Positions 26,836-36,021 of a DNA stretch of 64,000 bases are shown piece by piece. The position numbers and the translations under genes were made by a program. Below the pieces are notes generated by a model. That model made no database searches. It had not been told where the DNA came from and saw nothing but the letters and a program-made list of their open reading frames with translations. Source of the stretch: Paramoeba atlantica (Eukaryota > Discosea); the NCBI GenBank assembly GCA_977017575.1, contig CDRNVI010000004.1, positions 434,001 through 498,000 on the forward strand. The letters are read 5' to 3'. Numbering within the stretch: the first letter of the stretch is position 1; each line of letters opens with the position of its first letter.

Positions 26836-28526
26836 ATGGCAGTAATGTAGATTTGGGAATGTCATGGGATACGGATGACAGAGACGCAAAATTTTCTAAT
26901 CGCCGAGTGTGGTCTCGACCACATCGGATGCTGCAAAATCCGACCGAGGAACAAATGAATTTACCCCTACATGCGCCTGCTATTCGTCCCCTTGATTTGG
27001 AGAAGCTGAAAAACTGGATGACCCCAGATATGAAATATCGATTCGAAGAAGTGTGGTCATTATTGACATCCCCAATGTTGAACAAAAATCATGTCGACCT
27101 TAACCCTGTGAGCAAACGTTCTATTTCAGAACAGGATATACGAAATTTGGTGAAGTCAGAAATCATTCATCGGGTAAGTTATGAAGAATTAGAAAAACGG
27201 CCAACTCAGGCTCAGGTAATACCTTTTTCAACGTACGAGGAAAGAGAAACAGGCGCGCGGCGCCGCTTTATATGCTGGCCTAAATATCACAATCAGGCGC
27301 TGGAAAATTTATACAACGCTCGGGTTCCTATTGGACAGCCTGTATCGTACGTAAATAAAATAACTCATGAAAGAGCCATGAAGCGAGACTTAAAGGCGGG
27401 ATTCTTTCAAATAGAGTTACCCAAAGCGGCAAGAGCGTTTTATCGTTTTCGTTACGGTGCAGCCACATATGAGATGACCAGGATGCCGATGGGACATGCC
27501 TGCGCACCTGAAATACAGCAAATATTAACCTCAACCTTGGCCGGGCATGATGGTTATAGCCTAAATTCACTGAAATCGCACGGTTTCAATACACAGCAGC
27601 TTGACATTTACCTCGACGGAATACGGTACTGCGGAACAAAAGACGAGGTAGATACCTACGAACGTTTTGTAGACAATCGCGCTTATCAGACGAACATGAC
27701 TTTCAAACAAGAAGAATCTGCTAATACCACTGAGTATGAATTTCTCGGAGTACACTATAACCATTCTAGTAAACAATACAAACTGTGTGACCGATTTCTT
27801 CGAAAAATTCCACCAGGCATAGCATCGCATGCACCTCTGCACATATATGAGTCTTTGTGCGCCAGATTGGTTTATGCATCGGCAGTGCTAGGAATTATAA
27901 TGCCAAAATATTACTGGGCTATAAAATTCATAAGGCGACAAATATCCAAATTGAATAAAGGATTGATACGTGATAATGATACTGTCCGACTCTCATACGT
28001 CGTTTTCACACAGCTTAATCGTTGGATAAAGGATGTAAAGACTAATGCGCCACAGAATTATACAATTGTATATAATTATAAAACGGCAACTTTGTACACG
28101 GATGCCTTGTTGGAAGGATGGGGCGCCGTTTTATTTCGACAGGATGGTTCAGTTTTTGGCACAGGCGCGGCGTGGAACAGGGAAGTTGAAATCAACCACG
28201 CAGAAGCAATGGCTATTGAGAACGCTCTGCACGCCTTTTCTGAACATTGGTCTGATACAAAGTTCATCTGGCTACGTGTGGATAATACCAGTGTAGAATC
28301 CGCTCTCCGTAAGAAATGGGCAGAGTCCTACAATATATCTGAAGTTCTCGAGCGAGTACTGTATTACCTACAAGCACATCACTTAACAATTTATCCCGAA
28401 TACGTAACAACCAGGGAAAATCAGGCAGATGCCTGGAGCCGAAACCAATATGGAACTTGGCGAGACGGTGGGATACACGAACTAGCGACTGGGTGGGTGC
28501 CGGCGGTGCCCAGTCGTCAGTTTTAG
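26049..28526 (+). CDS. RT-RNase H of YR element A, copy 2
   Basis: 825 codons, the same as copy 1 except for one Asp/Glu difference in the YE[DE]LEKR segment. All RT and RNase H motifs listed for copy 1 are present, including DIYLDGIRYCG and LYTDALLEGWGAVL. It overlaps the YR gene in the same relative frame. Confidence 0.88.
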   Translation: MVENDVDHSRPSSSCIAGTSIEVTRRRRCKTRKQHATIHSDESNVCEAPPSIDGAYGETCTSFPTSTENLNPPGGTSAWSPGQGDYERPTRSYTPIYDARNGSHGFDCIQNSFPSWGSGSLNPQRFHCPPSGLRCPILGTQNQNNEISDFPPRYDGGNRGCLYEPHLPVFEPTCSDSTYNDTNIYPYYAFFAAAPGQRVHLPFAQTGGRASFDGVCGGQPDFRGRSHAARESPTTTVPFEVCGGERTYCQGFRGAASYATALNGSNVDLGMSWDTDDRDAKFSNRRVWSRPHRMLQNPTEEQMNLPLHAPAIRPLDLEKLKNWMTPDMKYRFEEVWSLLTSPMLNKNHVDLNPVSKRSISEQDIRNLVKSEIIHRVSYEELEKRPTQAQVIPFSTYEERETGARRRFICWPKYHNQALENLYNARVPIGQPVSYVNKITHERAMKRDLKAGFFQIELPKAARAFYRFRYGAATYEMTRMPMGHACAPEIQQILTSTLAGHDGYSLNSLKSHGFNTQQLDIYLDGIRYCGTKDEVDTYERFVDNRAYQTNMTFKQEESANTTEYEFLGVHYNHSSKQYKLCDRFLRKIPPGIASHAPLHIYESLCARLVYASAVLGIIMPKYYWAIKFIRRQISKLNKGLIRDNDTVRLSYVVFTQLNRWIKDVKTNAPQNYTIVYNYKTATLYTDALLEGWGAVLFRQDGSVFGTGAAWNREVEINHAEAMAIENALHAFSEHWSDTKFIWLRVDNTSVESALRKKWAESYNISEVLERVLYYLQAHHLTIYPEYVTTRENQADAWSRNQYGTWRDGGIHELATGWVPAVPSRQF

Positions 28527-29017
28527 CAAGTTTTCTTCTTAGAATAGCATACGAAACAAGGAGGAAGTATTATTACAATCAAATGGTTTCAAGAAAATAA
28601 TAGCAAAAAACTATACTTAACTCACAGTACATTATAGTCAACATTATTTATATTTCATACTGGTTACTGATCATGATGCGGTAGCGAAATTATGTAAACT
28701 TGAGAAAGTAATTTCGATTCCGTCTACTGAACATTTCATTATGCTTTTACTTTTATTTCTCAGGATCATTCCTTTACACACAACTTTTCAAACGATTTTC
28801 CCGCCCGCCTCCCCACTCCAAGTGCCGGCGGTGCCCAGTCGTCAGTTTTAGCAAGTTTTCTTCTTAGAATAACATACGAAACAAGGAGGAAGTATTATTA
28901 CAATCAAATGGTTTCAAGAAAATAATAGCAAAAAACTATACTTAACTCACAGTACATTATAGTCAACATTATTTATATTTCATACAGGTTACTGATCATG
29001 ATGCGGTAGCGAAATTA
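28497..29017 (+). repeat. Split direct repeat B1-A2-B2 of YR element A, copy 2
   Basis: Exact positional counterpart of 20373-20893 (offset 8,124): B1 28497-28692, A2 28693-28821, B2 28822-29017. It abuts element B copy 2 gag codons in the same way, so this junction predates the duplication. Confidence 0.9.
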
Positions 29018-29018
29018 A

Positions 29019-29600
29019 AGTATCGAAATCGTAGACAAGATTCCAATCGACGTCCACACGGTATCCGGAAATGGGGAAGGACCGGCAGTTGCACTGGAGA
29101 AAGGCGATGGTTTTGCTTTGCACGATGTCATAACGTGGGGCGCACTTCTGAAGCCGGGCAAAGAGTATGATATACTGGAGAATCGCATTCGCCTTGGACT
29201 AAAGCTTCCGCTCGTATTGTCCGAAGAGCTGCAATGTATCTGGGAATTATTCCACCAGTGGGTAGTTACAACTCAAGAAAAAGGTGGTCTGGAAGTGGCT
29301 GGCTCCAATGATGCCCGAATGGGCCAAATGCTATTGGATCGAATACGGATTAAGCATGCCATCGCACAAGGAGCAGATCCCAAGTATGTTGAATCACATT
29401 ACGTAGCTCAGAAGGATCCGACAGACGTTCTCGGTCAGATCTTAACCACAAGCATCAATTACAATCGTGGACGAGGAGTGGTGAGTTACTCCCGGTATCG
29501 AGGGAATCGGAGTTTCGCCGCCTCGAATCGCCCGTACACTCCCGGGGCAACTCAACAGCGCCGGGATTTCGCCGGTCGGGGGTCTGGCGCAAAGAAGTGA
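29019..29600 (+). CDS. Gag-like gene of YR element B, copy 2
   Basis: Counterpart of 20895-21476; I saw no difference in the 160-codon part compared. It has an Arg/Gly/Tyr-rich tail and a TGA just ahead of the YR start. Confidence 0.6.
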   Translation, partial: SIEIVDKIPIDVHTVSGNGEGPAVALEKGDGFALHDVITWGALLKPGKEYDILENRIRLGLKLPLVLSEELQCIWELFHQWVVTTQEKGGLEVAGSNDARMGQMLLDRIRIKHAIAQGADPKYVESHYVAQKDPTDVLGQILTTSINYNRGRGVVSYSRYRGNRSFAASNRPYTPGATQQRRDFAGRGSGAKK

Positions 29601-32473
29601 CAAATGCAGGTCCGCCCCCGGACAAAACGCCAGTTATTTATAAAAAAGATAGTTTCAGAAAAAAATCGAAAGATAGCAAGTATAAACAGAATTGTCAAGG
29701 AAAAATTGAATCAAATTGTAAAAATAAGCATTGGTCTCGAAGCGAACAATATCGCGCACAAACAAGTGGCGACAGTAAGTTTAACCGAAGCAAAAAGTCA
29801 GAGGAATCAAAGCCGTTCCGCACAAAAACGCGTTTTGAAGTCCTCCGCTGCCTCCCACAGGACGAGCGGTTTCATGAACGACGTCCGTTACGTTATGACC
29901 GAGATAGGCATAAAGAGCGCGGAAACTCAGAAGGAGCTAATCACATTATGGGCAAGAACAACGTGGTCGACACGGGCCCGTTTGCTGCGTCAGATGCGTG
30001 CGGCAAACATGGAGTTAAACGACGACAACGTGGTGGCTTACATTTCCGCGTTAAAAGTAACACCACAAACCAAGCACACGTACATCAAACACATGATTTC
30101 GATACTAACACAGGCACGAAAGTCAGCCATTCACGCCCAAATGCTCGCCAAAACGCTAGTGAGGGCAGGCGACATGATCCCGACGCACCAAGCATGTCCA
30201 ATTACAAAGGACCAAATCCAGTACCTTTTGCCGAAGATGACACCACAAATGGAAATCGTCATGTTAGTAGCGTACAAAACAGCATCAAGGGCTGGCGAAG
30301 TGGCAGAGATGCGGCGCCGGGACGTCATAATACTGCGACCAGATCGCATTATAATAGACTGGGGGCAACGTACCAAGGCAACGCGATCTCAACCCTACCG
30401 CCCGGACACGTTCACGGTAATAGAGGGGACCTATACCAACAGAATATTCCAATACCTTATAACCTTGGGCCCTGCCCAGCGCTTCAGTACGGTGACGACA
30501 GAGCAAATTTCCCGATTCCTCAGGACGCATCTTGGCCCAGGTTACAGCTCCCACAGCTTAAAGCATGGGGCGATCCGCCATCTAATGACCCGAGTGGCGG
30601 AGAATACGCTCACAATCGAGGAGGTACAACGTATGGCGCAGCACAAGCAATTGAGCACACTTCTCCGATATTCTGGCCGCAACGAGACAACTGCAATGGC
30701 GCTGGGTACCCAGAGGGCAACGCGAACTTTGTAGGATCAAACACAAGGTCACGCGATTCCCCGAATCATACAGGAATAACATCTCCATACATCGGAAAGC
30801 CCCAAGACGGAGAAAGAATGGCATGCGTGTACGAAAAAGGCCTGAATGACGCGGCTTGGAGCCCAAAGAGGGTATGGTCGCGTATACACCGGAAAACTGA
30901 ACGTCCGACCCAGGAAATGATGCAAACATTGCCGATACATGCACGTCGGGTAAAGCCGCTACGACTGCACCGAATTAGAGATTTGATGTTGCCACACGTA
31001 CGTACACGCTTTGATCAGATATGGGGGAAGATAACGAATCCAACAGTATTGCTACCCCAACTAAAACCCTCCCCTGTCACAACAAAAGATTTGACGCACT
31101 CAGATATCAAATCTTTAATGCAGGCTGACATAATCGAGCGAGTGGAACATACGTTCAGCAACCCCACTCGGGCGTGGGTGATCCCATTTACAAATCTAGA
31201 GAGTAGGAACGGTCAATTCCGGCGCAGATTCATAACCTGGACCAAGCAACATAATGAGGCAATTGCAACGACATACAAGGCAGAGATGCCGTTGGAACAG
31301 CCGGTCAAGTATGTCTCCCAAGTCCGAGAGGAGTGCGCCGTGCAGCGTGACTTGTCCTCTGCATTCTTCCAGCTGGAATTACCTGCACCTAGTCGGCCGT
31401 TTTACCGCTTTATCCACGCTGGAGCCACATACCAGATGACACGCATGCCGATGGGGCATAGTATGGCTCCAGAAGTCATGCAAATTATTACATCCGTGAT
31501 TGCCGGACACACTTCATATACGACACACTCTATCCTGGAGGATGCGTCACATCTCGATGTGTATGTTGACGGTTTTCGACTGTGCGGGAAAAGAGATGTC
31601 TGCAGAGATTATGCAGGATGGGTGTTTGATCGCGCTTTGTTTTCCGGCGTAACACTTAAAGATTACTCCTTTGATCCAGAGGTGGAATACGACTGGTTGG
31701 GGGTGAGGTATCACCACGAGAGTCAGTGCTATCGTATGAACGAATCATTCATCGAGAAAATCCCCGGAACATTGCCGCTAGAGGCCCCTTATTACTTCTA
31801 TGAGACGCTTTGTGCGCGTCTAGTATATGCGTCTGGCATACTTCAAATTCCATTGCCAAGGTACTATTGGATCATAAAGTACGTACGGCGACAGGTTTCG
31901 AAGTTAAACAAAGGGATGATATCAGATACTACATTATTACAGCCGCCTCCGGGAACTATGAACCAGTTACATGACTGGGCGCAAGAGGTTAAGCGCAATA
32001 CGTGGCAAACGTACGTTGGATACTCTTCGCAAGCCGCAACACTTTACACAGACGCATCCCTCGATGGATGGGGTGCAGTCCTCTTTCTTCCGGGCGGAAC
32101 AGTGTACGGTACAGGGGCGCCATGGATCCACAAAACTGAAATAAATGAAGGCGAAGCCCTAGCCGTAGAAAATGCCCTTCTGTCCTTCCAACCACATTGG
32201 AAGACTATTACAACAATAAATCTGTACGTCGATAACACGAGCGTAGAATACGCCCTACGGAAACGGTGGGCGGATTCAGAGAGTATCGCACGCGTCTTAG
32301 TCCGACTTTGTGATTACATGTCAAACCACAACCTCAAAGTAATACCGCGCTATGTGTCGACGAAGCAGAACTACGCCGATCCCTGGAGCCGAAATCGATA
32401 TTTGACTTGGCGACAGGATGGAATGGAACTAGCGAACGGGGCGGGTGCGGACGGCCCTTTCGTTAGTCAGTGA
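29597..32473 (+). CDS. RT-RNase H of YR element B, copy 2
   Basis: 958-codon frame, differing from copy 1 by one Gly/Val change in T[GV]LLPQ ahead of the RT. It carries QRDLSSAFFQLEL, the DVYVDGFRLCG loop, LYTDASLDGWGAVL and NYADPWSR. Confidence 0.87.
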   Translation: MTNAGPPPDKTPVIYKKDSFRKKSKDSKYKQNCQGKIESNCKNKHWSRSEQYRAQTSGDSKFNRSKKSEESKPFRTKTRFEVLRCLPQDERFHERRPLRYDRDRHKERGNSEGANHIMGKNNVVDTGPFAASDACGKHGVKRRQRGGLHFRVKSNTTNQAHVHQTHDFDTNTGTKVSHSRPNARQNASEGRRHDPDAPSMSNYKGPNPVPFAEDDTTNGNRHVSSVQNSIKGWRSGRDAAPGRHNTATRSHYNRLGATYQGNAISTLPPGHVHGNRGDLYQQNIPIPYNLGPCPALQYGDDRANFPIPQDASWPRLQLPQLKAWGDPPSNDPSGGEYAHNRGGTTYGAAQAIEHTSPIFWPQRDNCNGAGYPEGNANFVGSNTRSRDSPNHTGITSPYIGKPQDGERMACVYEKGLNDAAWSPKRVWSRIHRKTERPTQEMMQTLPIHARRVKPLRLHRIRDLMLPHVRTRFDQIWGKITNPTVLLPQLKPSPVTTKDLTHSDIKSLMQADIIERVEHTFSNPTRAWVIPFTNLESRNGQFRRRFITWTKQHNEAIATTYKAEMPLEQPVKYVSQVREECAVQRDLSSAFFQLELPAPSRPFYRFIHAGATYQMTRMPMGHSMAPEVMQIITSVIAGHTSYTTHSILEDASHLDVYVDGFRLCGKRDVCRDYAGWVFDRALFSGVTLKDYSFDPEVEYDWLGVRYHHESQCYRMNESFIEKIPGTLPLEAPYYFYETLCARLVYASGILQIPLPRYYWIIKYVRRQVSKLNKGMISDTTLLQPPPGTMNQLHDWAQEVKRNTWQTYVGYSSQAATLYTDASLDGWGAVLFLPGGTVYGTGAPWIHKTEINEGEALAVENALLSFQPHWKTITTINLYVDNTSVEYALRKRWADSESIARVLVRLCDYMSNHNLKVIPRYVSTKQNYADPWSRNRYLTWRQDGMELANGAGADGPFVSQ
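29604..30734 (+). CDS. Tyrosine recombinase of YR element B, copy 2
   Basis: 376 codons, same protein as copy 1 at 21480-22610, with KTASRAGEVAEM, SSHSLKHGAIRHL and LLRYSGRN. Fully nested in the RT-RNase H frame. Confidence 0.85.
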   Translation: MQVRPRTKRQLFIKKIVSEKNRKIASINRIVKEKLNQIVKISIGLEANNIAHKQVATVSLTEAKSQRNQSRSAQKRVLKSSAASHRTSGFMNDVRYVMTEIGIKSAETQKELITLWARTTWSTRARLLRQMRAANMELNDDNVVAYISALKVTPQTKHTYIKHMISILTQARKSAIHAQMLAKTLVRAGDMIPTHQACPITKDQIQYLLPKMTPQMEIVMLVAYKTASRAGEVAEMRRRDVIILRPDRIIIDWGQRTKATRSQPYRPDTFTVIEGTYTNRIFQYLITLGPAQRFSTVTTEQISRFLRTHLGPGYSSHSLKHGAIRHLMTRVAENTLTIEEVQRMAQHKQLSTLLRYSGRNETTAMALGTQRATRTL

Positions 32474-32636
32474 TTAGTTATTCGGAGACCAAAGCAAAAT
32501 TGAGAAGAAAGTTATAAATTTAGACATTAAAAGCTGAAGCGGGAAGTCATGTGAAATTGAATTTGAGCAAGTCATCTATATACTATATATCTTTCATTTC
32601 ATGGATCACGCGCGAGCCTGTGCCCCCGAATGTCAA

Positions 32637-33586
32637 TTAACAAAAGAAAGGGTCTTAACAAAAGAAAGGGTCTGAACAAAAGAAAGGGTCTGAACAAAAG
32701 AAAGGGTCTTAACAAAAGAAAGGGTCTTAACAAAAGAAAGGGTCTTAACAAAACAAGGGGTCTTAACAAAACAAGGGGTCTTAACAAAAGAAAGGGTCTT
32801 AACAAAAGAAAGGGTCTTAACAAAAGAAAGGGTCTTAACAAAAGAAAGGGTCTTAACAAAAGAAAGGATCTTAACAAAAGAAAGGGTCTTAACAAAAGAA
32901 AGGGTCTTAACAAAAGAAAGGATCTTAACAAAAGAGAGGATCTTAACAAAAGAAAGGGTCTTAACAAAAGAAAGGGTCTTAACAAAAGAAAGGGTCTTAA
33001 CAAAAGAAAGGGTCTTAACAAAAGAAAGGGTCTTAACAAAAGAAAGGGTCTTAACAAAAGAAAGGGTCTTAACAAAAGAAAGGATCTTAACAAAAGAAAG
33101 GGTCTTAACAAAAGAAAGGGTCTGAACAAAAGAAAGGGTCTTAACAAAAGAAAGGGTCTTAACAAAAGAAAGGGTCTTAACAAAAGAAAGGGTCTTAACA
33201 AAAGAAGGGGCCTTAACAAAAGAAAGGGTCTTAACAAAAGAAAGGGTCTTAACAAAAGAAAGGGTCTCAACAAAAGAAAGGGTCTTAACAAAAGAAAGGG
33301 TCTTAACAAAAGAAAGGGTCTTAACAAAAGAACGGGCCTTAACAAAAGAAAGGGTCTTAACAAAAGAAAGGGTCTGAACAAAAGAAAGGGTCTGAACAAA
33401 AGAAAGGGTCTTAACAAAAGAAAGGGTCTTAACAAAAGAAAGGGTCTTAACAAAAGAAAGGGTCTGAACAAAAGAAAGGGTCTGAACAAAAGAAAGGGTA
33501 TGAACAAAAGAAAGGGTATGAACAAAAGAAAGGGTCTGAACAAAAGAAAGGGTCTTAACAAAAGAAAGGGTCTTAACAAAAGAAAG
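32637..33586. repeat. 18-bp minisatellite array 2, about 53 copies
   Basis: Same monomer as array 1 (TTAACAAAAGAAAGGGTC) but about five units longer. It keeps one frame open for the whole length, from an ATG at 32630 through about 53 NKRKGL repeats into the LINE-5 coding sequence. The last unit (KRKG) merges with the conserved LINE motif GASPGPTG. Confidence 0.97.
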
Positions 33587-35741
33587 GGTGCTTCCCCTGG
33601 ACCAACCGGCTTTAGTGAGAGCATGATGCGACTTGTAGCAGACGACGAAGAATCTTGCCTTTCACTTTGTCATATGTTTCGGGACGTTATCAACGGCGAA
33701 GTCCCTCAAAGTGTACGCAAACGGCTGACACGATGTAGAATCATTGCGCTTCCTAATCCACAGAATGGCATACGACCGGTTGCTATGGGGGAGACTGTTT
33801 TGAAGCTTTGCGGTACAATTCTCCTTCAACGGCATGAAAGCGCACTTCAGGGTTTCTTTGCCCCTATCCAGCGAGGCATTTTACAGCGAAATGCTTGTGA
33901 ATCAATCGTTCACGAACTTCTAGAGGAATACGATTCCGGTCATGCTCTCTTAACTGTGGACTTAAAAAATGCGTACAACACCCCACAGCGGAACTCCATC
34001 GTTAGAGCTCTTCTGGGTAACCCAATTTTCAAACCGTTTATGCGCCTTTTCTACTTTGAATATGGCTTACCCTCTGAGTTGCTCTTCTTTGCGAATAACT
34101 CCCTATACTCCACAATAGAAAGCACCTCAGGTATCCGACAAGGCTCTGCTCTCTCATCACTTTACTTCTGCGCACTTCTTCAGGGCCCCCTTTTGGAGAT
34201 TGCATCCTTGTACCCTGAGCTCAAAATACGAGCCTACCAAGACGATGTAACGATGAGTTCGAACAACGTGACCGCTAGAAGCTGCTTTCCTACACCTGCG
34301 CGAAATTACGACGGAGCTTAACTTGCATATCAACTTTCAAAAATGTGAATGGTTCCAGAAAAGCAGTCCTTTATTCTTCCAAACTTCGCCGTTGCAGGGG
34401 CTTGGCGTTAGTGCGCGCCTAGATTCTATCAAAGTATTAGGAGCTTTCATCGGCGAAGACGCAGTAATTGAGAACCTTCTTCTCAAAAAAATGGAGAAGC
34501 ATAAATGCCTGTTCCGTAGATTATTGCTTATGGGTCCTAGTAATTTGTCTCTCGCCATTCTTCGCCGCTGTACCATTCCGAGGCAAGATTACCATCTTCG
34601 AGTTCATCGACCAAGCGCCACTCTCACTTTCGCCCCCACTTTTGATTCGCACGTCCACAAAGTTCTGGAAAAGTGGTGTGGAGCGGATGAGAACACGCTA
34701 AAACTAGCAGCTCTACCTCAGAAACTTGGTGGCCTAGGCCTTATTTCGTCGACTCTGAAGCAAAAGCACTTCTTTGACACTTCCCGCAATTCCATTGATG
34801 AGCATCCTAAACCCATTAACGCTCCGGTGGATTCAAAGGGAAACAAAAAAGCGGTGAAAAAGGGACAAAGTCGGGGAGAAACGGCCCGGAAATTACTGAA
34901 GAAGCAAATACTCATAGAACACGAAAAACAGGCGTCGGAGCTGCAGAAGAACAATCAGCTGGAGCATCTATTAAAACGTACGAAGGAAGCTAACTCACAC
35001 CTAACAAGCACCAACAACTACGTGAATCCCTACCTTTTCCGATACACGCTGATGATGCGCCTAGGCATCGGCCTAGCGAAAGCTCCCAAGGATGTGATAT
35101 GCCCAGGATGCTGCGGTCGTGAAACTCCTTCCAGCATTATCCCGCACATCACAGGCTGTTCTCGTTGTTCAGGGATGAACTGTACGCGAAAACACTCGCA
35201 CATAGTACGATATTTAGCAGAATTGTGCGCACGAGCCGGCCTGCCATGTGTCATCGAGCCGCGTATTCACACCTCCTTCTACTGTGTCAAGTGCAAGTGT
35301 TCAATTTCCGCAGAAGCGGCAGAGCAACATCCATGCAAAGCAAGAAGAATTCGCTCGGGTCCCGACCTAGCAATCATGTGGCCTCACCTTGGAGAGGTGC
35401 TGTACGACTTCACAGTCGTACACACCTGCTGCAGCAGCTATGCCAAGAATACCACCAATGCTCTCATGCAGCAGGCCCTAGACCGCAAGGTAAAAAAGTA
35501 CGTTCACGAAAAAGGTGTTGACCGCGAATCTTTCCGTTGCATTGCTGCCTCTGATTGTGGACTTTTGCACGATGACACCAAGGACCTTCTCAAGGCGCTG
35601 CCTCATCGAACCTCGCAGGATTTTCAACACGTCAAGGAAGCGTTTCAACTCGAAATAGAAAAGTTGTCCGCTTATACGGTTGTGTCACAGCTCCGGGAAT
35701 ACATTCCTGGAGTGCAATGGGTGGGCGGCCTCCGCCGTTGA
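33587..35741 (+). pseudogene. LINE-5: RLE-type LINE, group I, 5' truncated, array-fused, one frameshift
   Basis: Begins at the RT motif GASPGPTGFSESMM, fused in frame to array 2. RT continues with LPNPQNGIRPVAMG, TVDLKNAYNTP, GIRQGSALSS and the catalytic YQDD loop near 34238. A frameshift lies at about 34270: upstream the frame runs on to a stop at 34321, while the true sequence (LEAAFLHLRE) continues in the next frame to TGA 35741. The knuckle CPGCCG ... H ... GCSRCSG lies near 35099-35175. The endonuclease core RSGPDLAIMW ... YDFTV lies near 35350-35415. It is closest to LINE-1. The frameshift and missing 5' end make it dead. Confidence 0.9.
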
Positions 35742-36021
35742 AAAGACAGCGAAGAACCCAAACTTTCAAATTCCCGCAATCCTAGCAAAATTTAACACTC
35801 TATCAACAATTTCCGCGTTCCTAGCAAAATTTAACACTCTAACAACAACGACAACAACAAGAACAACAACAGCAGCAATATCAACAACAACAGCAATAGC
35901 GAAACAATAACAAAATCCATAACGACGAAGACGACGACAACAACAACAAAAGCAACAGCAACAACAACAGCCTACCTTATCAAATTCTATTAGGTGCCTA
36001 CCTTAAAGTCAGTACTATAAT
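35742..36021 (+). repeat. LINE-5 3' tail: duplicated segment and (AAC)n tract
   Basis: A ~44-bp segment containing CCTAGCAAAATTTAACACTC occurs twice (35775-35800 and 35818-35845 region). It is followed by an imperfect (AAC/ACA)n tract to about 35970, then plain sequence. A trinucleotide-repeat tail is a known style of LINE 3' end. Confidence 0.7.

Larger units (their letters stand above)
25774..29017 (+). mobile_element. YR retroelement A, copy 2
   Basis: Second copy of element A, starting within the gag/YR boundary because of the duplication breakpoint. It carries the YR (its frame continues upstream into the LINE fragment and array), RT-RNase H (26049-28526) and B1-A2-B2 (28497-29017). Sequence is nearly identical to copy 1. 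It looks whole apart from the missing left part. Confidence 0.88.
29018..32639 (+). mobile_element. YR retroelement B, copy 2, with a single terminal B repeat
   Basis: Gag-like gene (29019-29600), YR (29604-30734), RT-RNase H (29597-32473) and one B repeat (32445-32639), then the 18-bp array. Relative to copy 1, one B and the A2 segment are absent, as expected from recombination between B1 and B2. Coding parts look whole apart from the missing gag start. Confidence 0.88.
17649..33649 (+). repeat. 8.1-kb tandem segmental duplication (two copies)
   Basis: Unit 1 (17649-25773) and unit 2 (25773-33649) each hold YR element A, YR element B, the 18-bp array and the first bases of a group I LINE. 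Offset is 8,124 bp through most of the unit. I see only about three base differences in the coding parts (near 17689, 19066 and 22922 of copy 1). The two structural differences are loss of B1-A2 (339 bp) and an array about 91 bp longer in unit 2. These account for the shorter second period of 7,876 bp. It is either very recent or an assembly artefact. Confidence 0.92.
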
